Source of the DNA: Neglectibacter sp. X58
GTDB lineage: Bacteria; Bacillota; Clostridia; Oscillospirales; Acutalibacteraceae
NCBI RefSeq assembly: GCF_009936035.1
Contig: NZ_QWEO01000032.1
Location: 1 to 34,192, forward strand
DNA length: 34,192 nucleotides
Direction of reading: 5' to 3'
The notes beneath the pieces are model-generated. The model saw nothing but the letters and a program-made list of their open reading frames with translations, was not told the origin of the DNA and did no database searches. How positions within the stretch are numbered: the first letter of the stretch is position 1; the number at the start of each line of letters is the position of its first letter. The translations under genes were made by a program, and so were the position numbers. This document shows positions 7,807 to 15,990 of this stretch, piece by piece.

Positions 7807-8226
7807 CTAATCATCCGGTATATCGTCATGAATGACAATCGGAACAGCCCCATCAATGCCCACCCGGTCAGTGAACAGGCCAAAGCGCTTGCCGATCAAT
7901 TCAGCCGCTTTCAACCGCTCTTTGGCTCCAACCTCTTTGGGGGTCAAAGTCTGCACACCGTCCCCGCATAACAGGGGAACTTCTTCAGTATGCTTTCCCC
8001 GCATCACGGAAGTTAGGTATTCCAGAACTTCAGTGGCATCAGCGATCTTTTCAGAATGAAGGGCGGCAAGCTGGGCTTCAATGTAGGCTTTCAAGTCAGG
8101 TTTCGCCAAGTTTTCAGAACCGATATTTTTAGCGGTCTTGGGAGAATACCCCGCCTTGATTGCCGCATCCGTGGCGTTTCCACTGATTAGGTATTCATCA
8201 CAAAATTTCTGTTGTCGTGGGGTCAA
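7807..8226 (-). CDS. Phage terminase small subunit
   Basis: A 139-residue protein that recognises the packaging site and recruits the large subunit. The N-terminus LTPRQQKFCDEYLISGNATDAAIKAGYSPKTAKNIGS is the typical helix-turn-helix of the Terminase_2 family, followed by a helical oligomerisation region. The best start is TTG 8226, placed 8 nt after AAAGGTGG. The GTG at 8235 overlaps the ribosome site, and the longer open frame to 8286 has none. The large subunit follows after 64 nt. Confidence 0.88.
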   Translation of the reverse strand: MTPRQQKFCDEYLISGNATDAAIKAGYSPKTAKNIGSENLAKPDLKAYIEAQLAALHSEKIADATEVLEYLTSVMRGKHTEEVPLLCGDGVQTLTPKEVGAKERLKAAELIGKRFGLFTDRVGIDGAVPIVIHDDIPDD

Positions 8227-8324
8227 GGTATTCACCACCTTTTTGAAGCATAAATTAAAAATGCGCCCCGGTTTCCCTTGGCGCATTTTTCACGCTATCA
8301 GTATAGCACATATCAACACGCCAT

Positions 8325-8774
8325 TCAAGGACATGACAGGACATCTTCATTAGCTTCTGCAAAGGCAACTAAAGCGGCCCCGTGAACCCTTGTCACTTGC
8401 CGGGTTGAAAAGTTAATTTCAAAAGCAACCTTTTCTAATGGCTTCCCTTGCAGATACCGGCCAATCAAGATATTTCTTTGGTCAAGATCATCAAGCCGTC
8501 CGATCCGCTCATATGTATCTTTTTTCCAGTTATCAAAGTCAACTATATCCTGCTGAATTTCCCGTTCAAGTTCATCAATCCGGGCAAAAGTTTCCGCTAA
8601 AGTATCAACTGGGCCGGAAGTCTGAACCTTATCCGGCTTCAGTTCATAACTTTGACTTGTCAACCCTGCCCGAAGGGTGGCAATCGTAGATTTCAGCCTT
8701 GCGATCAGGCGGTCAGTCTGTTGAACCTTGTTCAGATACCGCTTGGCCGCTTGGATAAGTTCTTTTTCGGTCAT
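8325..8774 (-). CDS. Phage late-gene regulator, DUF1492-type sigma-like HTH protein
   Basis: A 149-residue protein from ATG 8774. Residues 1-100 are helical and charged; the C-terminal part (RNILIGRYLQGKPLEKVAFE then FSTRQVTRVHGAAL) is a sigma-70 region 4-like helix-turn-helix. This fits DUF1492/ArpU-like phage proteins that switch on the packaging and structural genes. It is the last gene before the terminases, the normal place for a late activator. A 9-bp hairpin (8787-8814) and the 108-bp element A lie just upstream, so its own expression may be controlled there. Confidence 0.72.
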   Translation of the reverse strand: MTEKELIQAAKRYLNKVQQTDRLIARLKSTIATLRAGLTSQSYELKPDKVQTSGPVDTLAETFARIDELEREIQQDIVDFDNWKKDTYERIGRLDDLDQRNILIGRYLQGKPLEKVAFEINFSTRQVTRVHGAALVAFAEANEDVLSCP

Positions 8775-8786
8775 TGGATAACATCC

Positions 8787-8814
8787 CTTTCTTACATCTT
8801 AGCCGGTAAGAAAG
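8787..8814. other. Hairpin in the leader of the late regulator
   Basis: Inverted repeat ctttcttac / gtaagaaag, 9 bp with a 10-nt loop. On the minus-strand mRNA it reaches into the AAAGGG ribosome site of the regulator gene, so it could mask translation initiation. The role is inferred. Confidence 0.4.
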
Positions 8815-8840
8815 CCCCGAATATCAATAGTTTCAAGGGT

Positions 8841-8948
8841 TTGGATAGGATGGATAAGATAAAAGGCCCTATTCTCTATATATTATATTCTATATATTTT
8901 TTATTTTTATTTTATAAAGAATACTTACATCTTATCCATCCTATCCAA
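8841..8948. repeat. Element A: 20-bp inverted arms around a 68-nt AT-rich core
   Basis: The left arm TTGGATAGGATGGATAAGAT (8841-8860) is perfectly complementary to the right arm (8929-8948). The 68-nt core is almost all A and T. Each arm is two tandem copies of a TGGATARGA-like 9-mer, and more copies sit at 8984-8993 and 9005-9014. Element B at 17970-18077 has the same arm and core lengths. Possible roles: replication origin with iterons, a long operator, or a structured RNA. Confidence 0.8.
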
Positions 8949-8983
8949 AACCCCATAAACCCACTAATATCAAGGCTTCCCAC

Positions 8984-9014
8984 CGGATAAGATATTGATT
9001 TTTTATCTTATCCG
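8984..9014. repeat. Secondary inverted repeat beside element A
   Basis: cggataagat (8984-8993) and atcttatccg (9005-9014) form a 10-bp inverted repeat of the same motif that builds the arms of element A. This suggests several binding sites for one protein across 8841-9014. Confidence 0.6.
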
Positions 9015-9037
9015 CATCATATCCAGCGCCCCAACTC

Positions 9038-9598
9038 CTACCGCTGAAGAATATGGGAAGCGATCATATCAGCGTGGTGCGTCCACAGCACATTAGGGAA
9101 CCGGCAAATTGCGGCGGTGTAATGGCTCCACTGTTCCTGATCATCAAAAGCGCCCATGTGCCAGCGAATACAGGCAACTTCTTCTTCCGTCAACTGCATC
9201 CACGGGGCCAGTATCAAAACCGATTTATCACCATGCCCGGTGTAAAGCTGATCCCGCCCATCCCGGTGTTGCCAACCATACTTCACCACGGTTTTTGTTC
9301 TTTCGGTGATAACCGGTTCATAGGCTTCCAATTTGCACAGGTCATGGAACAGGCCCACAACCACCGGGGAACCGGGCCGCTCCCATTCCAGTTGGTTCCG
9401 TTGTGTCAGAACCATCAGGGTTTCCGCCACGGCCAAACTATGGGCATACAAGCCGCCAGCTTCAGCCCCATGGAATTTGGTGGACGCTGGAAGGTCAAAA
9501 AATCCGGCTTTTTTCAAAAATTCCTTGAAATTTTCCGAAATTCCCACCCCGTTTGCTGTCAAAAGGTCGAAACAATCTTGAATTTTACTTGATTTCAT
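9038..9598 (-). CDS. HD-domain phosphohydrolase-like phage protein
   Basis: A 186-residue protein from ATG 9598 behind GTGGAGG. It has the HD-superfamily metal site: H53 in YAHSLAVAETL, HDLCK with H85/D86, and later His residues at 122 (GHGDKS) and 147 (RWHMGAF). Such phage proteins are related to metal-dependent phosphohydrolases acting on nucleotides or nucleic acids; the substrate cannot be read here. It overlaps the upstream methyltransferase by 14 nt, so the two are translated together at the end of the early operon, just before the element A region. Confidence 0.75.
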   Translation of the reverse strand: MKSSKIQDCFDLLTANGVGISENFKEFLKKAGFFDLPASTKFHGAEAGGLYAHSLAVAETLMVLTQRNQLEWERPGSPVVVGLFHDLCKLEAYEPVITERTKTVVKYGWQHRDGRDQLYTGHGDKSVLILAPWMQLTEEEVACIRWHMGAFDDQEQWSHYTAAICRFPNVLWTHHADMIASHILQR

Positions 9599-10229
9599 CG
9601 GTTTTTTCCTCCACTTCATCCAGCCGGTCACAGCAGATTTGAAAGTAACCGGGATCAATTTCATATCCTATGTAGTGCCGCCCGGTGATCACGGCGGCAA
9701 CAGCGGTGGTTCCACTCCCAAGAAACGGATCGCAGATTATTTGGCCCGGTTCGCTGAACATTTCAATTAGCTGTTGAACTAATTCCGTGGGCTTTTGCGT
9801 TGGGTGGTATCGCTTATCTTTGCTATCCGTGATAAACCCCTGTTGTTTGAACACGATCCGCTTCACGGGCTTTTTGAACGTGGTGTAAATCAATTCCCCA
9901 TCAGCAAAGGGATTTTGAAAGGCCACATCCCCTTTCTTATCCCAAAATATCCAGCAGTTGGACGGTGGGAGTAAATGCCCAAAGTAGTTGCCGCCAAAGA
10001 TTATCAGGTTCCGGGCAACTCTGAACATTTCATTGAACAATTCAGGGGGGGGGATCATGCCATCCCAACCCCCGGCATAGCGCCGGTTCTTTGCGGCCCC
10101 AAAACCGTTGGTTCCCTTATCCGCTTTCTTCCCATAAGGCGGATCGGTCAGAATCAGATCAATGGATTTATCAGGAAGGGATTTCAGGCCCACCAAACAA
10201 TCCTGATTAAATATGGTATCAAGTTCCAC
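9585..10229 (-). CDS. Site-specific DNA methyltransferase (beta-type order, DPPY)
   Basis: A 214-residue enzyme that probably methylates adenine N6 or cytosine N4 using S-adenosylmethionine. Motif IV DPPY is at 29-32 and precedes the SAM-binding motif DPFLGSGTT at 167-175, the beta-class order seen in N6-adenine and N4-cytosine methylases. There is no restriction gene beside it, so it is likely an orphan phage methylase that protects phage DNA. GTG 10229 lies 8 nt after AAGCGGGG; the earlier GTG at 10238 overlaps that site. A run of nine C encodes PPP at residues 60-62. Confidence 0.85.
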   Translation of the reverse strand: MELDTIFNQDCLVGLKSLPDKSIDLILTDPPYGKKADKGTNGFGAAKNRRYAGGWDGMIPPPELFNEMFRVARNLIIFGGNYFGHLLPPSNCWIFWDKKGDVAFQNPFADGELIYTTFKKPVKRIVFKQQGFITDSKDKRYHPTQKPTELVQQLIEMFSEPGQIICDPFLGSGTTAVAAVITGRHYIGYEIDPGYFQICCDRLDEVEEKTDEIK

Positions 10230-10410
10230 GGGTTTCACCCCGCTTTCTCAATGCCCATTCATACTCTTTTTTCAAATCATGCACAGATTCATTGATCAGA
10301 TTCCAACACTCACAGGCCAGAAATGCCGCCATCTGTACTTTGTCCGCATCAGGCGCATCAGGAATATACTTTTCCACCATAGCCGAAACCCGTTGTTCTA
10401 AATCTCTCAC
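10219..10410 (-). CDS. Small phage early protein, unknown function
   Basis: A 63-residue, mostly helical protein (MRDLEQRVSAMVEKYIPDAP... ending KRGETRGT). GTG 10410 lies 8 nt after GGGAGGG. It overlaps the 68-residue gene before it and the methyltransferase after it, so it belongs to the tightly packed early operon. There is no recognisable motif apart from a Cys pair (ACEC) in the middle. Confidence 0.6.
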   Translation of the reverse strand: MRDLEQRVSAMVEKYIPDAPDADKVQMAAFLACECWNLINESVHDLKKEYEWALRKRGETRGT

Positions 10411-10613
10411 CGGTAAACCCTCCCTGTCTTGCGGTCTTTCAGTTCAATCCTGTTCAGCAGATCAAAACCCGCCGCATCAATTACATACTTCAGAACCCGA
10501 ACCAAAGCGCTAACCCGCTGTTGCTGTTCTGTTTCTTCCCGGATCACGGGCTTCAACCCCTCATAGGCCGTGGGGTCTGCGTAACCCTCCCCGTTCTGCC
10601 ACGGTTTAGGCAT
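10407..10613 (-). CDS. Small phage early protein, unknown function
   Basis: A 68-residue protein starting at ATG 10613 (MPKPWQNGEGYADPTAYEGL...), placed 8 nt after AAGG. The N-terminus is Pro/Gly-rich; the rest is helical with a basic end (KDRKTGRVYR). Short proteins with the 'PTAYEGLKPVIREE' style are frequent in early operons of clostridial siphophages, but their role is not known to me. It overlaps both neighbours by a few bases. Confidence 0.6.
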   Translation of the reverse strand: MPKPWQNGEGYADPTAYEGLKPVIREETEQQQRVSALVRVLKYVIDAAGFDLLNRIELKDRKTGRVYR

Positions 10614-10947
10614 CCGAATCACCTTCTTCCTTGTACCATGCTTCTATGTCACAGCCAATTTCCTTCAGCTTGTGACGGGCCAGCCAAGCCCCATCTTCCG
10701 CCCCCATTTGGTAATGTTGCCGTAGCTTTACAGTTTCCGTGTAGAACATTTCCCAAGCCTTTTTCAGCCGCTTGGGGCCAAAACCAAATTGGGTATGTAG
10801 CGCCCACAAGATGGAACTTTCCTTGTCCATATCGAAGCGTCGGTCATTCTCCACAATCTGCCGCCTGATTTCTTGATCCATGGCTTTCTGTTCAGCCTTG
10901 TTCAGTTGAACCCCAAAGATTGTTTTTCCAGACTTCTTGAAATACAT
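10606..10947 (-). CDS. Phage early protein, unknown function
   Basis: A 113-residue, helix-rich, charged protein (MYFKKSGKTIFGVQLNKAEQ...). ATG 10947 sits behind GGGAGGG. The central segment ILWALHTQFGFGPKRLKKAW, followed by a Tyr/Trp-containing helix, recalls small phage proteins encoded near methyltransferases, but there are no catalytic motifs. The gene lies 3 nt after the MazG-like gene and overlaps the next small gene, so it is part of the same operon. Confidence 0.6.
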   Translation of the reverse strand: MYFKKSGKTIFGVQLNKAEQKAMDQEIRRQIVENDRRFDMDKESSILWALHTQFGFGPKRLKKAWEMFYTETVKLRQHYQMGAEDGAWLARHKLKEIGCDIEAWYKEEGDSDA

Positions 10948-10950
10948 TGT

Positions 10951-11247
10951 TCAACCCTCCCGGTCAGCTTTTTCCAGACGATCCAACCAGCGGGTCAATT
11001 TTTCATTTTCCGCCTGTTCCGTGTTCACCAAAGAAGGGAACGCATCAACCAAAACATTCAGGCAATTCCGCACATCGGCGGTTTCCTCCAAAAGAGAATC
11101 CACAGCTTGGCAATAGCCAACCGGCGTGGGGTTCTCAGCCCGGATCACACGGGCCAGCTTCAAGGCCGCTTTGGATAGTTCAGCGGCTTCTTCCGCAAGC
11201 TGTTCCAGCGTGGCCGGAAGGCCGATTTTGGAAACAATCAGGTTCAC
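10951..11247 (-). CDS. MazG-like nucleotide pyrophosphohydrolase
   Basis: A 98-residue all-helical protein. The metal-binding signature EEAAEL (in LEQLAEEAAELSKAALKLAR, about residues 14-33) and a second acidic helix EETADVRN fit the MazG/dUTPase all-alpha NTP pyrophosphatase group (EExxE plus ExxD). Phage members probably alter the nucleotide pool during replication. GTG 11247 lies 8 nt after AAAGGTGG; the two GTG codons at 11259 and 11256 overlap the ribosome site. Confidence 0.75.
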   Translation of the reverse strand: MNLIVSKIGLPATLEQLAEEAAELSKAALKLARVIRAENPTPVGYCQAVDSLLEETADVRNCLNVLVDAFPSLVNTEQAENEKLTRWLDRLEKADREG

Positions 11248-11263
11248 GATTTTCACCACCTTT

Positions 11264-11845
11264 TCAGTTAAACCATTTAATCACTGGATCACCGGTGAAT
11301 CCTTTTTCCCATATATACCACGCATAAGCAATAGCATTTTCAACATGGGTGAAATCTCCGTTTTTGGCACATGATAGCCGGGAACGAGATATGTAGACGG
11401 TTCGGGGCGGGGTCTTGGCGAACAACTTACCCCGGCGCTTCCCCTCCAAAAACTGCACCTTCAGGAACATGGCAACTTTTCCACCGGGCCGGACGGTTTC
11501 AAGCGCCCGTTCCACAAATTCCAATCCCGCCGAATAAGGGGGATTTGTGATAATATCCCCCTCAAAATCCGGGAAGGTTTCTGTCAGGAAATCCATGGGT
11601 TCAGAATCACCAAACCCCCGGTAAATCAAATCAGTGGAAATAACTTCATGCCCATGGGCCTGAAGCACCTTGGAAATATGCCCTTCCCCGCAAGCCGGTT
11701 CCCATATCACCGGGGCAAAAGTTTCCAGCGCCAACAGCATTTCCACAGCTTGGGGATCAGTGGCGTAATAGTCATGTTCTGCCCGTTCATCCGGGGTATG
11801 GTTTGAACTCCCAATGGGCTTGAACACCTTCCTTGATCCGGCCAT
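11264..11845 (-). CDS. DNA N6-adenine methyltransferase-like protein (NPPY)
   Basis: A 193-residue protein with a SAM-binding motif I EPACGEGHIS (about 49-58) followed by motif IV TNPPYS (about 99-104), the gamma-type order of N6-adenine methylases. The fold continues to the end without a clear target-recognition domain. ATG 11845 is 2 nt after the primase stop, with GGTGG as ribosome site. It is the second methylase in this early operon. Specificity cannot be told from the sequence. Confidence 0.8.
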   Translation of the reverse strand: MAGSRKVFKPIGSSNHTPDERAEHDYYATDPQAVEMLLALETFAPVIWEPACGEGHISKVLQAHGHEVISTDLIYRGFGDSEPMDFLTETFPDFEGDIITNPPYSAGLEFVERALETVRPGGKVAMFLKVQFLEGKRRGKLFAKTPPRTVYISRSRLSCAKNGDFTHVENAIAYAWYIWEKGFTGDPVIKWFN

Positions 11846-11847
11846 AC

Positions 11848-13737
11848 TCAACCACCATCCTTCACAAAAACACTTGTTTTCTCTTTCTTTACCCACAGTT
11901 GCTTAGTTTTGAATCCACAGCGCTTGCAGACTTGCCGGGAAAACTCAATAGCTGAAAGAGCTTGGAAGTTATTGGCTATGCAGTATTCCTTATAGCGCCG
12001 GTAAACCGTCTTTGTGGCTTCATTGGCGATCCAATCAGCCCCCACTTCATTGATAAACCCAATAATGGGGTTATTGTTTTCTTCATATTCGTCAAGCTGT
12101 CCCTGAACCCGGCTTGAAGTGGTGAACTGATTATTGATCAACACTCGCTTCAGGGCCGCAAGGCCAAGCTGGATCAGGTATTCCATGGGTTCCTGTTCAC
12201 AAAGTTCATCCTTGATAAATGGCCGAAAATCAGCATCGTTGGGGGTAAACTTAGCATCAAAAGGAACAATGGTAAGGCGGCGCTGAACGGCCCCGGTTTT
12301 GTCTTTGATCCGGGGAATGACATTGGCAGAAAACAGGAACTTGGCATAGTTGATAAATTCAAAGGGGTCTTTTCCTTTGCGCTCCACATTCACCTGATCC
12401 CCTGTCACCAACTTTTTGAAAATTGACGCATTGGCAATAAATTCATCCCCAATATCATCACCTATGTTGGCAAGTTTTCCAAACAGTTCAGCGGTCTTGA
12501 ATCTGTCCCCAAGTTCCTTCAAATCAAGGGAAGCAATATTTTCATTCCCCATCATGTTTTTGACCATGTGAAGGAAGGTGCTTTTGCCGTTGCTTTTATC
12601 CCCAATCAGAATGAAGGCTTTCCCCAACTCATTCCGCCTATACAGGCAATAGCCCACCATTTCTTCCAACAGCGCCCGGACTTCAGAATCATCACAGGCC
12701 AGCCGGTCAAGGGTATGATCCAGAAGGTCAGAATGGGCGGCGGGGTTGTAGGGCCAAGGAATTTTGTTGGTGATAACCACAGCCGGGGTGAAATCTCTGA
12801 AGGTGCCATCCACGATGTTATAAAGGCCGTTGCTGAAGGCGATCACAGCGGGGTTGGTGGTCTTGATTTCATCTTCAATCATGATTTCAAGATAGGCTAA
12901 TACCTCTGATCTTTGCGCCCGTTTCAGGCCGGGGATCAGCTTGATCATTTGGGCTTCAATTTGGGAATCCCCGGTAACATAAATACCATTCCGGTATATG
13001 TGAAGGCGGTTATTGATTTTGACAATGTGGTTATTGTTTTTTAGATAAGTAGCGAACTTGTCAAACAGGAATGTACTACCATTGAAGAAGGATGTTTTCT
13101 TGAAGGCATCATCCCGCAAGATAACTTCCAATTCCCGGTCAGACAAGGGGTCTGCCAAAACATACCGGTTAATCAGCCTGATACATTCGCGGGCTTCTTC
13201 CTTGGTGAAATCCTCGCTTTGCAGGGTCAGAATGTAGGTATAAAGCGCCGTATTCCGTCCGTCACCTTTACCCATTTTCAAAAAATCCTGATTGCATTTC
13301 ACCGGGGTCAGCCACAAAGGAAGTTCCTGAATTTTATCTTCCGGGGTGTCATAGATAATAGGCCGCTCAACCCCTTTGAATTTTAGAATTGCATAGCTGT
13401 TATTCCTGCCCACTTTGGCATCCGTGGTGATCCCAAGGGCAAGGGTTTTCTTTGTCCAGCTTTTTTCAACCAGCCCTTCAGGATTTTTGAAGATGAAGTG
13501 TTTCCCCCGTGTGGTTTGATACACCCGGCATTTCAATTCAAAATCCTGAACAATCTGAAACAGAAGATCAGAAGTTTCAGCATCGTCCACATCAATCAGA
13601 ATAGCTTCAGCCCCAAGAATACCGGCGTATTCGTCAAGGTCTGCCACATCTTCAAGAGTGTTCAGCCGTTTCCGGCCCTTGAATTTCTCCAAACACTGTT
13701 TATCTTTGGTGGGCACATAGCCCCTGAAAATTTGCAT
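11848..13737 (-). CDS. Phage primase/helicase (PrimPol-like N-terminus, D5/SF3 helicase)
   Basis: A 629-residue protein combining priming and unwinding for phage replication. The N-terminal PrimPol-like part has the acidic motif LIDVDD (48-52) and a later GKHFIF. A linker contains RNTALYTYIL (161-170). The C-terminal superfamily 3 helicase has Walker A GDKSNGKST (379-387) and a Walker B-like segment NIGDDIGDEF. This is the P4/D5 family layout at normal length. The ATG lies 9 nt after an 11-nt G run (13747-13757) that serves as, or replaces, the ribosome site. Confidence 0.87.
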   Translation of the reverse strand: MQIFRGYVPTKDKQCLEKFKGRKRLNTLEDVADLDEYAGILGAEAILIDVDDAETSDLLFQIVQDFELKCRVYQTTRGKHFIFKNPEGLVEKSWTKKTLALGITTDAKVGRNNSYAILKFKGVERPIIYDTPEDKIQELPLWLTPVKCNQDFLKMGKGDGRNTALYTYILTLQSEDFTKEEARECIRLINRYVLADPLSDRELEVILRDDAFKKTSFFNGSTFLFDKFATYLKNNNHIVKINNRLHIYRNGIYVTGDSQIEAQMIKLIPGLKRAQRSEVLAYLEIMIEDEIKTTNPAVIAFSNGLYNIVDGTFRDFTPAVVITNKIPWPYNPAAHSDLLDHTLDRLACDDSEVRALLEEMVGYCLYRRNELGKAFILIGDKSNGKSTFLHMVKNMMGNENIASLDLKELGDRFKTAELFGKLANIGDDIGDEFIANASIFKKLVTGDQVNVERKGKDPFEFINYAKFLFSANVIPRIKDKTGAVQRRLTIVPFDAKFTPNDADFRPFIKDELCEQEPMEYLIQLGLAALKRVLINNQFTTSSRVQGQLDEYEENNNPIIGFINEVGADWIANEATKTVYRRYKEYCIANNFQALSAIEFSRQVCKRCGFKTKQLWVKKEKTSVFVKDGG

Positions 13738-13786
13738 GAATCAGCGCCCCCCCCCCCGGCCATCTTTTGAAGGTTAATTTTCAATT

Positions 13787-15400
13787 TCATCTTTTCACCC
13801 CGTAATCTTCTAAACGCTTCCAAGCCAAATCAATATAATATTGCCTGTCCAGTTCATCAGGAATGGGCATAGTGGAAACATTGGAATTGATAATGAAACA
13901 ATGCTGGGGGGTGTTAGCGAATTTTTCAGGGTTCTTTTTTCGGCCCCTAACAACCTTGCCCGAAACCTTGTAAATACCGCCTTTTCGGTGGTCTTTGGAC
14001 GCAAACACCCGGAAGGTTTTATCTTTCTGAACTTCCCCACCACGGAATCGAATCACTTTTTTGGAACGCCCTTTTTCATCTCTGATCCGTTCTTCCACAA
14101 TGGTTGGGGCATACAGGGCATAAAGATATTTAGAACTTACTTTCACCACTTTCTGAAAGTCTCGCAAGCTGGTACACGCCCCAACAGTTTCTTCCGGGGG
14201 TACATCATTAGTGAAATATTCCACAATGGCCCGGTTCACAATGGGAAGATCATAATCCAGATCAGACAGCTTTTTTACATAGGCCCCCTTCGCTTTTACG
14301 GCTCCCGTTTCACGATCAATCAAGAAGTAATTGTTCACATCTTTTTGGAAAATATGGCCCATGAAAATATCAAAGTCCATTCTCATTCCGGTTCTTTGTT
14401 CCCATTCCCAAACCACATCATCAATGGTGTCAAAGTCTTGTTCATAGTTATTAGGCTTGATTATGATACCATCGGTATTGTTTTGGATTAGTCGGCAACA
14501 GTTGGCGGCTTCAAGATGTTCAATCAAATCCAATAGCAAAAGTTGTCCGTTAATACAAATGGTGTTATTGCTCATAGGATCATAAAGGGACGATCCCGGT
14601 TCTTTCATTTGCCCTGAAATGGCGTTATCCATAATTTTGAAAGGCTGACGGGCTTTCTTGTCCCCTTTCCGTTTGAACTCTATATTGCTATCATGGATAA
14701 ATTCAAAATTTTCAGGATTATCCATCACTCTATACCCAATTTTGAATTGCTTTTGGAGAGAAGGGTAATAGGCAGTAACATCAACCACCATGAAAATCCC
14801 TGAATCATGGTGCTTACGAATAGCCCCATGTCCACCTCCCCAAGCAAACGTATGGGGAACACCCGCAACCATCACATTTTCTTGCGTTTTTTTGTAATCA
14901 TGATTGATCGGGTTTTTATACCAATTCGCAACAAATTTGTATTTATTCAATCGCACACAATCCAAAATAGGAAATTCAAATTCATCATCAAAAGTTTTAC
15001 CTTTACGGTTGCCGCCCAAAATCGTTGCCGCAAGCTGGGCTTTGGTCTTTCCTATGCAGTTACTTCCAAGATGAAAATGATTGACAAAGAACATGGTGGT
15101 ATTAAATTCCTCAATGCTCCTAATCCAAACTTCGATTGTTTCTTCAACATCATGGCGGCAATATTTGATAGTTTCGGCCAATTCTTCTTTCGTTAAAGGG
15201 CGGTCAATGTCAAAAGGAACGCTTGTTTCCTTGATGGAATGGCCCATGAAGGCTTCCAGCGCCTTCAGGCTGATTGGCGGGTTAGGCATCACATCATAGT
15301 TGATCAGGGGGTAGTTGCGGAACAGACTTGAAAACCTGTAACCGGGCTTGTCCTGCAAAATGATCCAGTCATTGATTTCCTTGGGGTTGAAACCGCACAT
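13787..15400 (-). CDS. Family B DNA polymerase, N-terminus probably lost
   Basis: A 537-residue open frame from the first ATG. It has Exo III YCRHD (80-84), motif A DVTAYYPSL (207-215), a motif B-like region near KIMDNAISGQM, and motif C NTDG (308-311), so it is a phage family B replicative polymerase. Conserved coding continues upstream in the same frame to a TGA at 15602-15604, including an Exo II-like segment GFNSRNYDQYILKGI. No ATG, GTG or TTG occurs in those 67 codons, and Exo I (an FDIE-type motif) is not found. The gene therefore appears truncated or frameshifted at its 5' end, and activity is doubtful. Confidence 0.75.
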   Translation of the reverse strand: MCGFNPKEINDWIILQDKPGYRFSSLFRNYPLINYDVMPNPPISLKALEAFMGHSIKETSVPFDIDRPLTKEELAETIKYCRHDVEETIEVWIRSIEEFNTTMFFVNHFHLGSNCIGKTKAQLAATILGGNRKGKTFDDEFEFPILDCVRLNKYKFVANWYKNPINHDYKKTQENVMVAGVPHTFAWGGGHGAIRKHHDSGIFMVVDVTAYYPSLQKQFKIGYRVMDNPENFEFIHDSNIEFKRKGDKKARQPFKIMDNAISGQMKEPGSSLYDPMSNNTICINGQLLLLDLIEHLEAANCCRLIQNNTDGIIIKPNNYEQDFDTIDDVVWEWEQRTGMRMDFDIFMGHIFQKDVNNYFLIDRETGAVKAKGAYVKKLSDLDYDLPIVNRAIVEYFTNDVPPEETVGACTSLRDFQKVVKVSSKYLYALYAPTIVEERIRDEKGRSKKVIRFRGGEVQKDKTFRVFASKDHRKGGIYKVSGKVVRGRKKNPEKFANTPQHCFIINSNVSTMPIPDELDRQYYIDLAWKRLEDYGVKR

Positions 15401-15749
15401 AATCCCTTTCAGAATGTATTGGTCATAGTTGCGGCTATTGAACCCGGCCCAAATTTCCTTTTTATGTTCATTATAGAAGTGTTCCAGTTTGGCTTTATCA
15501 TTGACAATTACAGTTTCTTTACATTGTTTAGTGGATATTGCCCGGAATTTGGAGAAGAACGGACAGTGGTAATTGATTTCGCAGAAATCCCAATCCTTGG
15601 TTCAACCGAACCCGGATATAAGAAACATTCCCTTCAGTGTGATCACCTGGAAGATTGCCGTCATACAGGTGGCCGGGAGATAAACTGTCCGCTCTTCATC
15701 CAATGTCCAGACATTTAACCGTGAAGGCCGTGGTACTGTTGCCGCAGTA

Positions 15750-15947
15750 TCACGGCTTTTCTTCAACCTTGCAGGCATTGGAAGCAAGGTTAAACGTCCC
15801 CGGCACCATTTCCAAGATCAACTTGGGTGCTTCCCCGGCGCGGTGTTGATAGGTCACAACTGAAAGCATATTGGAAACGTCCTGCCCATCCACAATTACT
15901 TCCGTAGCTATGCCGCCAACGTGTCTGATTTCAACGTTTGCAAGCAT
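15750..15947 (-). CDS. Small phage early protein, unknown function
   Basis: A 65-residue protein from ATG 15947 behind GTGAGGTGAAA. It looks beta-rich (MLANVEIRHVGGIATEVIVDGQDVSNMLSVV...), with the length and style of the short proteins found near the start of leftward early operons. A run of ten C (minus strand) lies between the preceding gene and this one. No family recognised. Confidence 0.6.
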   Translation of the reverse strand: MLANVEIRHVGGIATEVIVDGQDVSNMLSVVTYQHRAGEAPKLILEMVPGTFNLASNACKVEEKP

Positions 15948-15990
15948 CGGTTTCACCTCACTTTCATTTTGGTATGTGGTGGGGGGGGGG

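Noticed and set aside
8841-8948. Element A as a CRISPR repeat or insertion sequence end
   Set aside because: There is no array of repeats with spacers, no transposase, no target duplication, and the core is noncoding.
9585-10229. Restriction-modification system around the methyltransferases
   Set aside because: No endonuclease gene is next to either methylase; the neighbours are small phage proteins, MazG-like and HD-domain genes.
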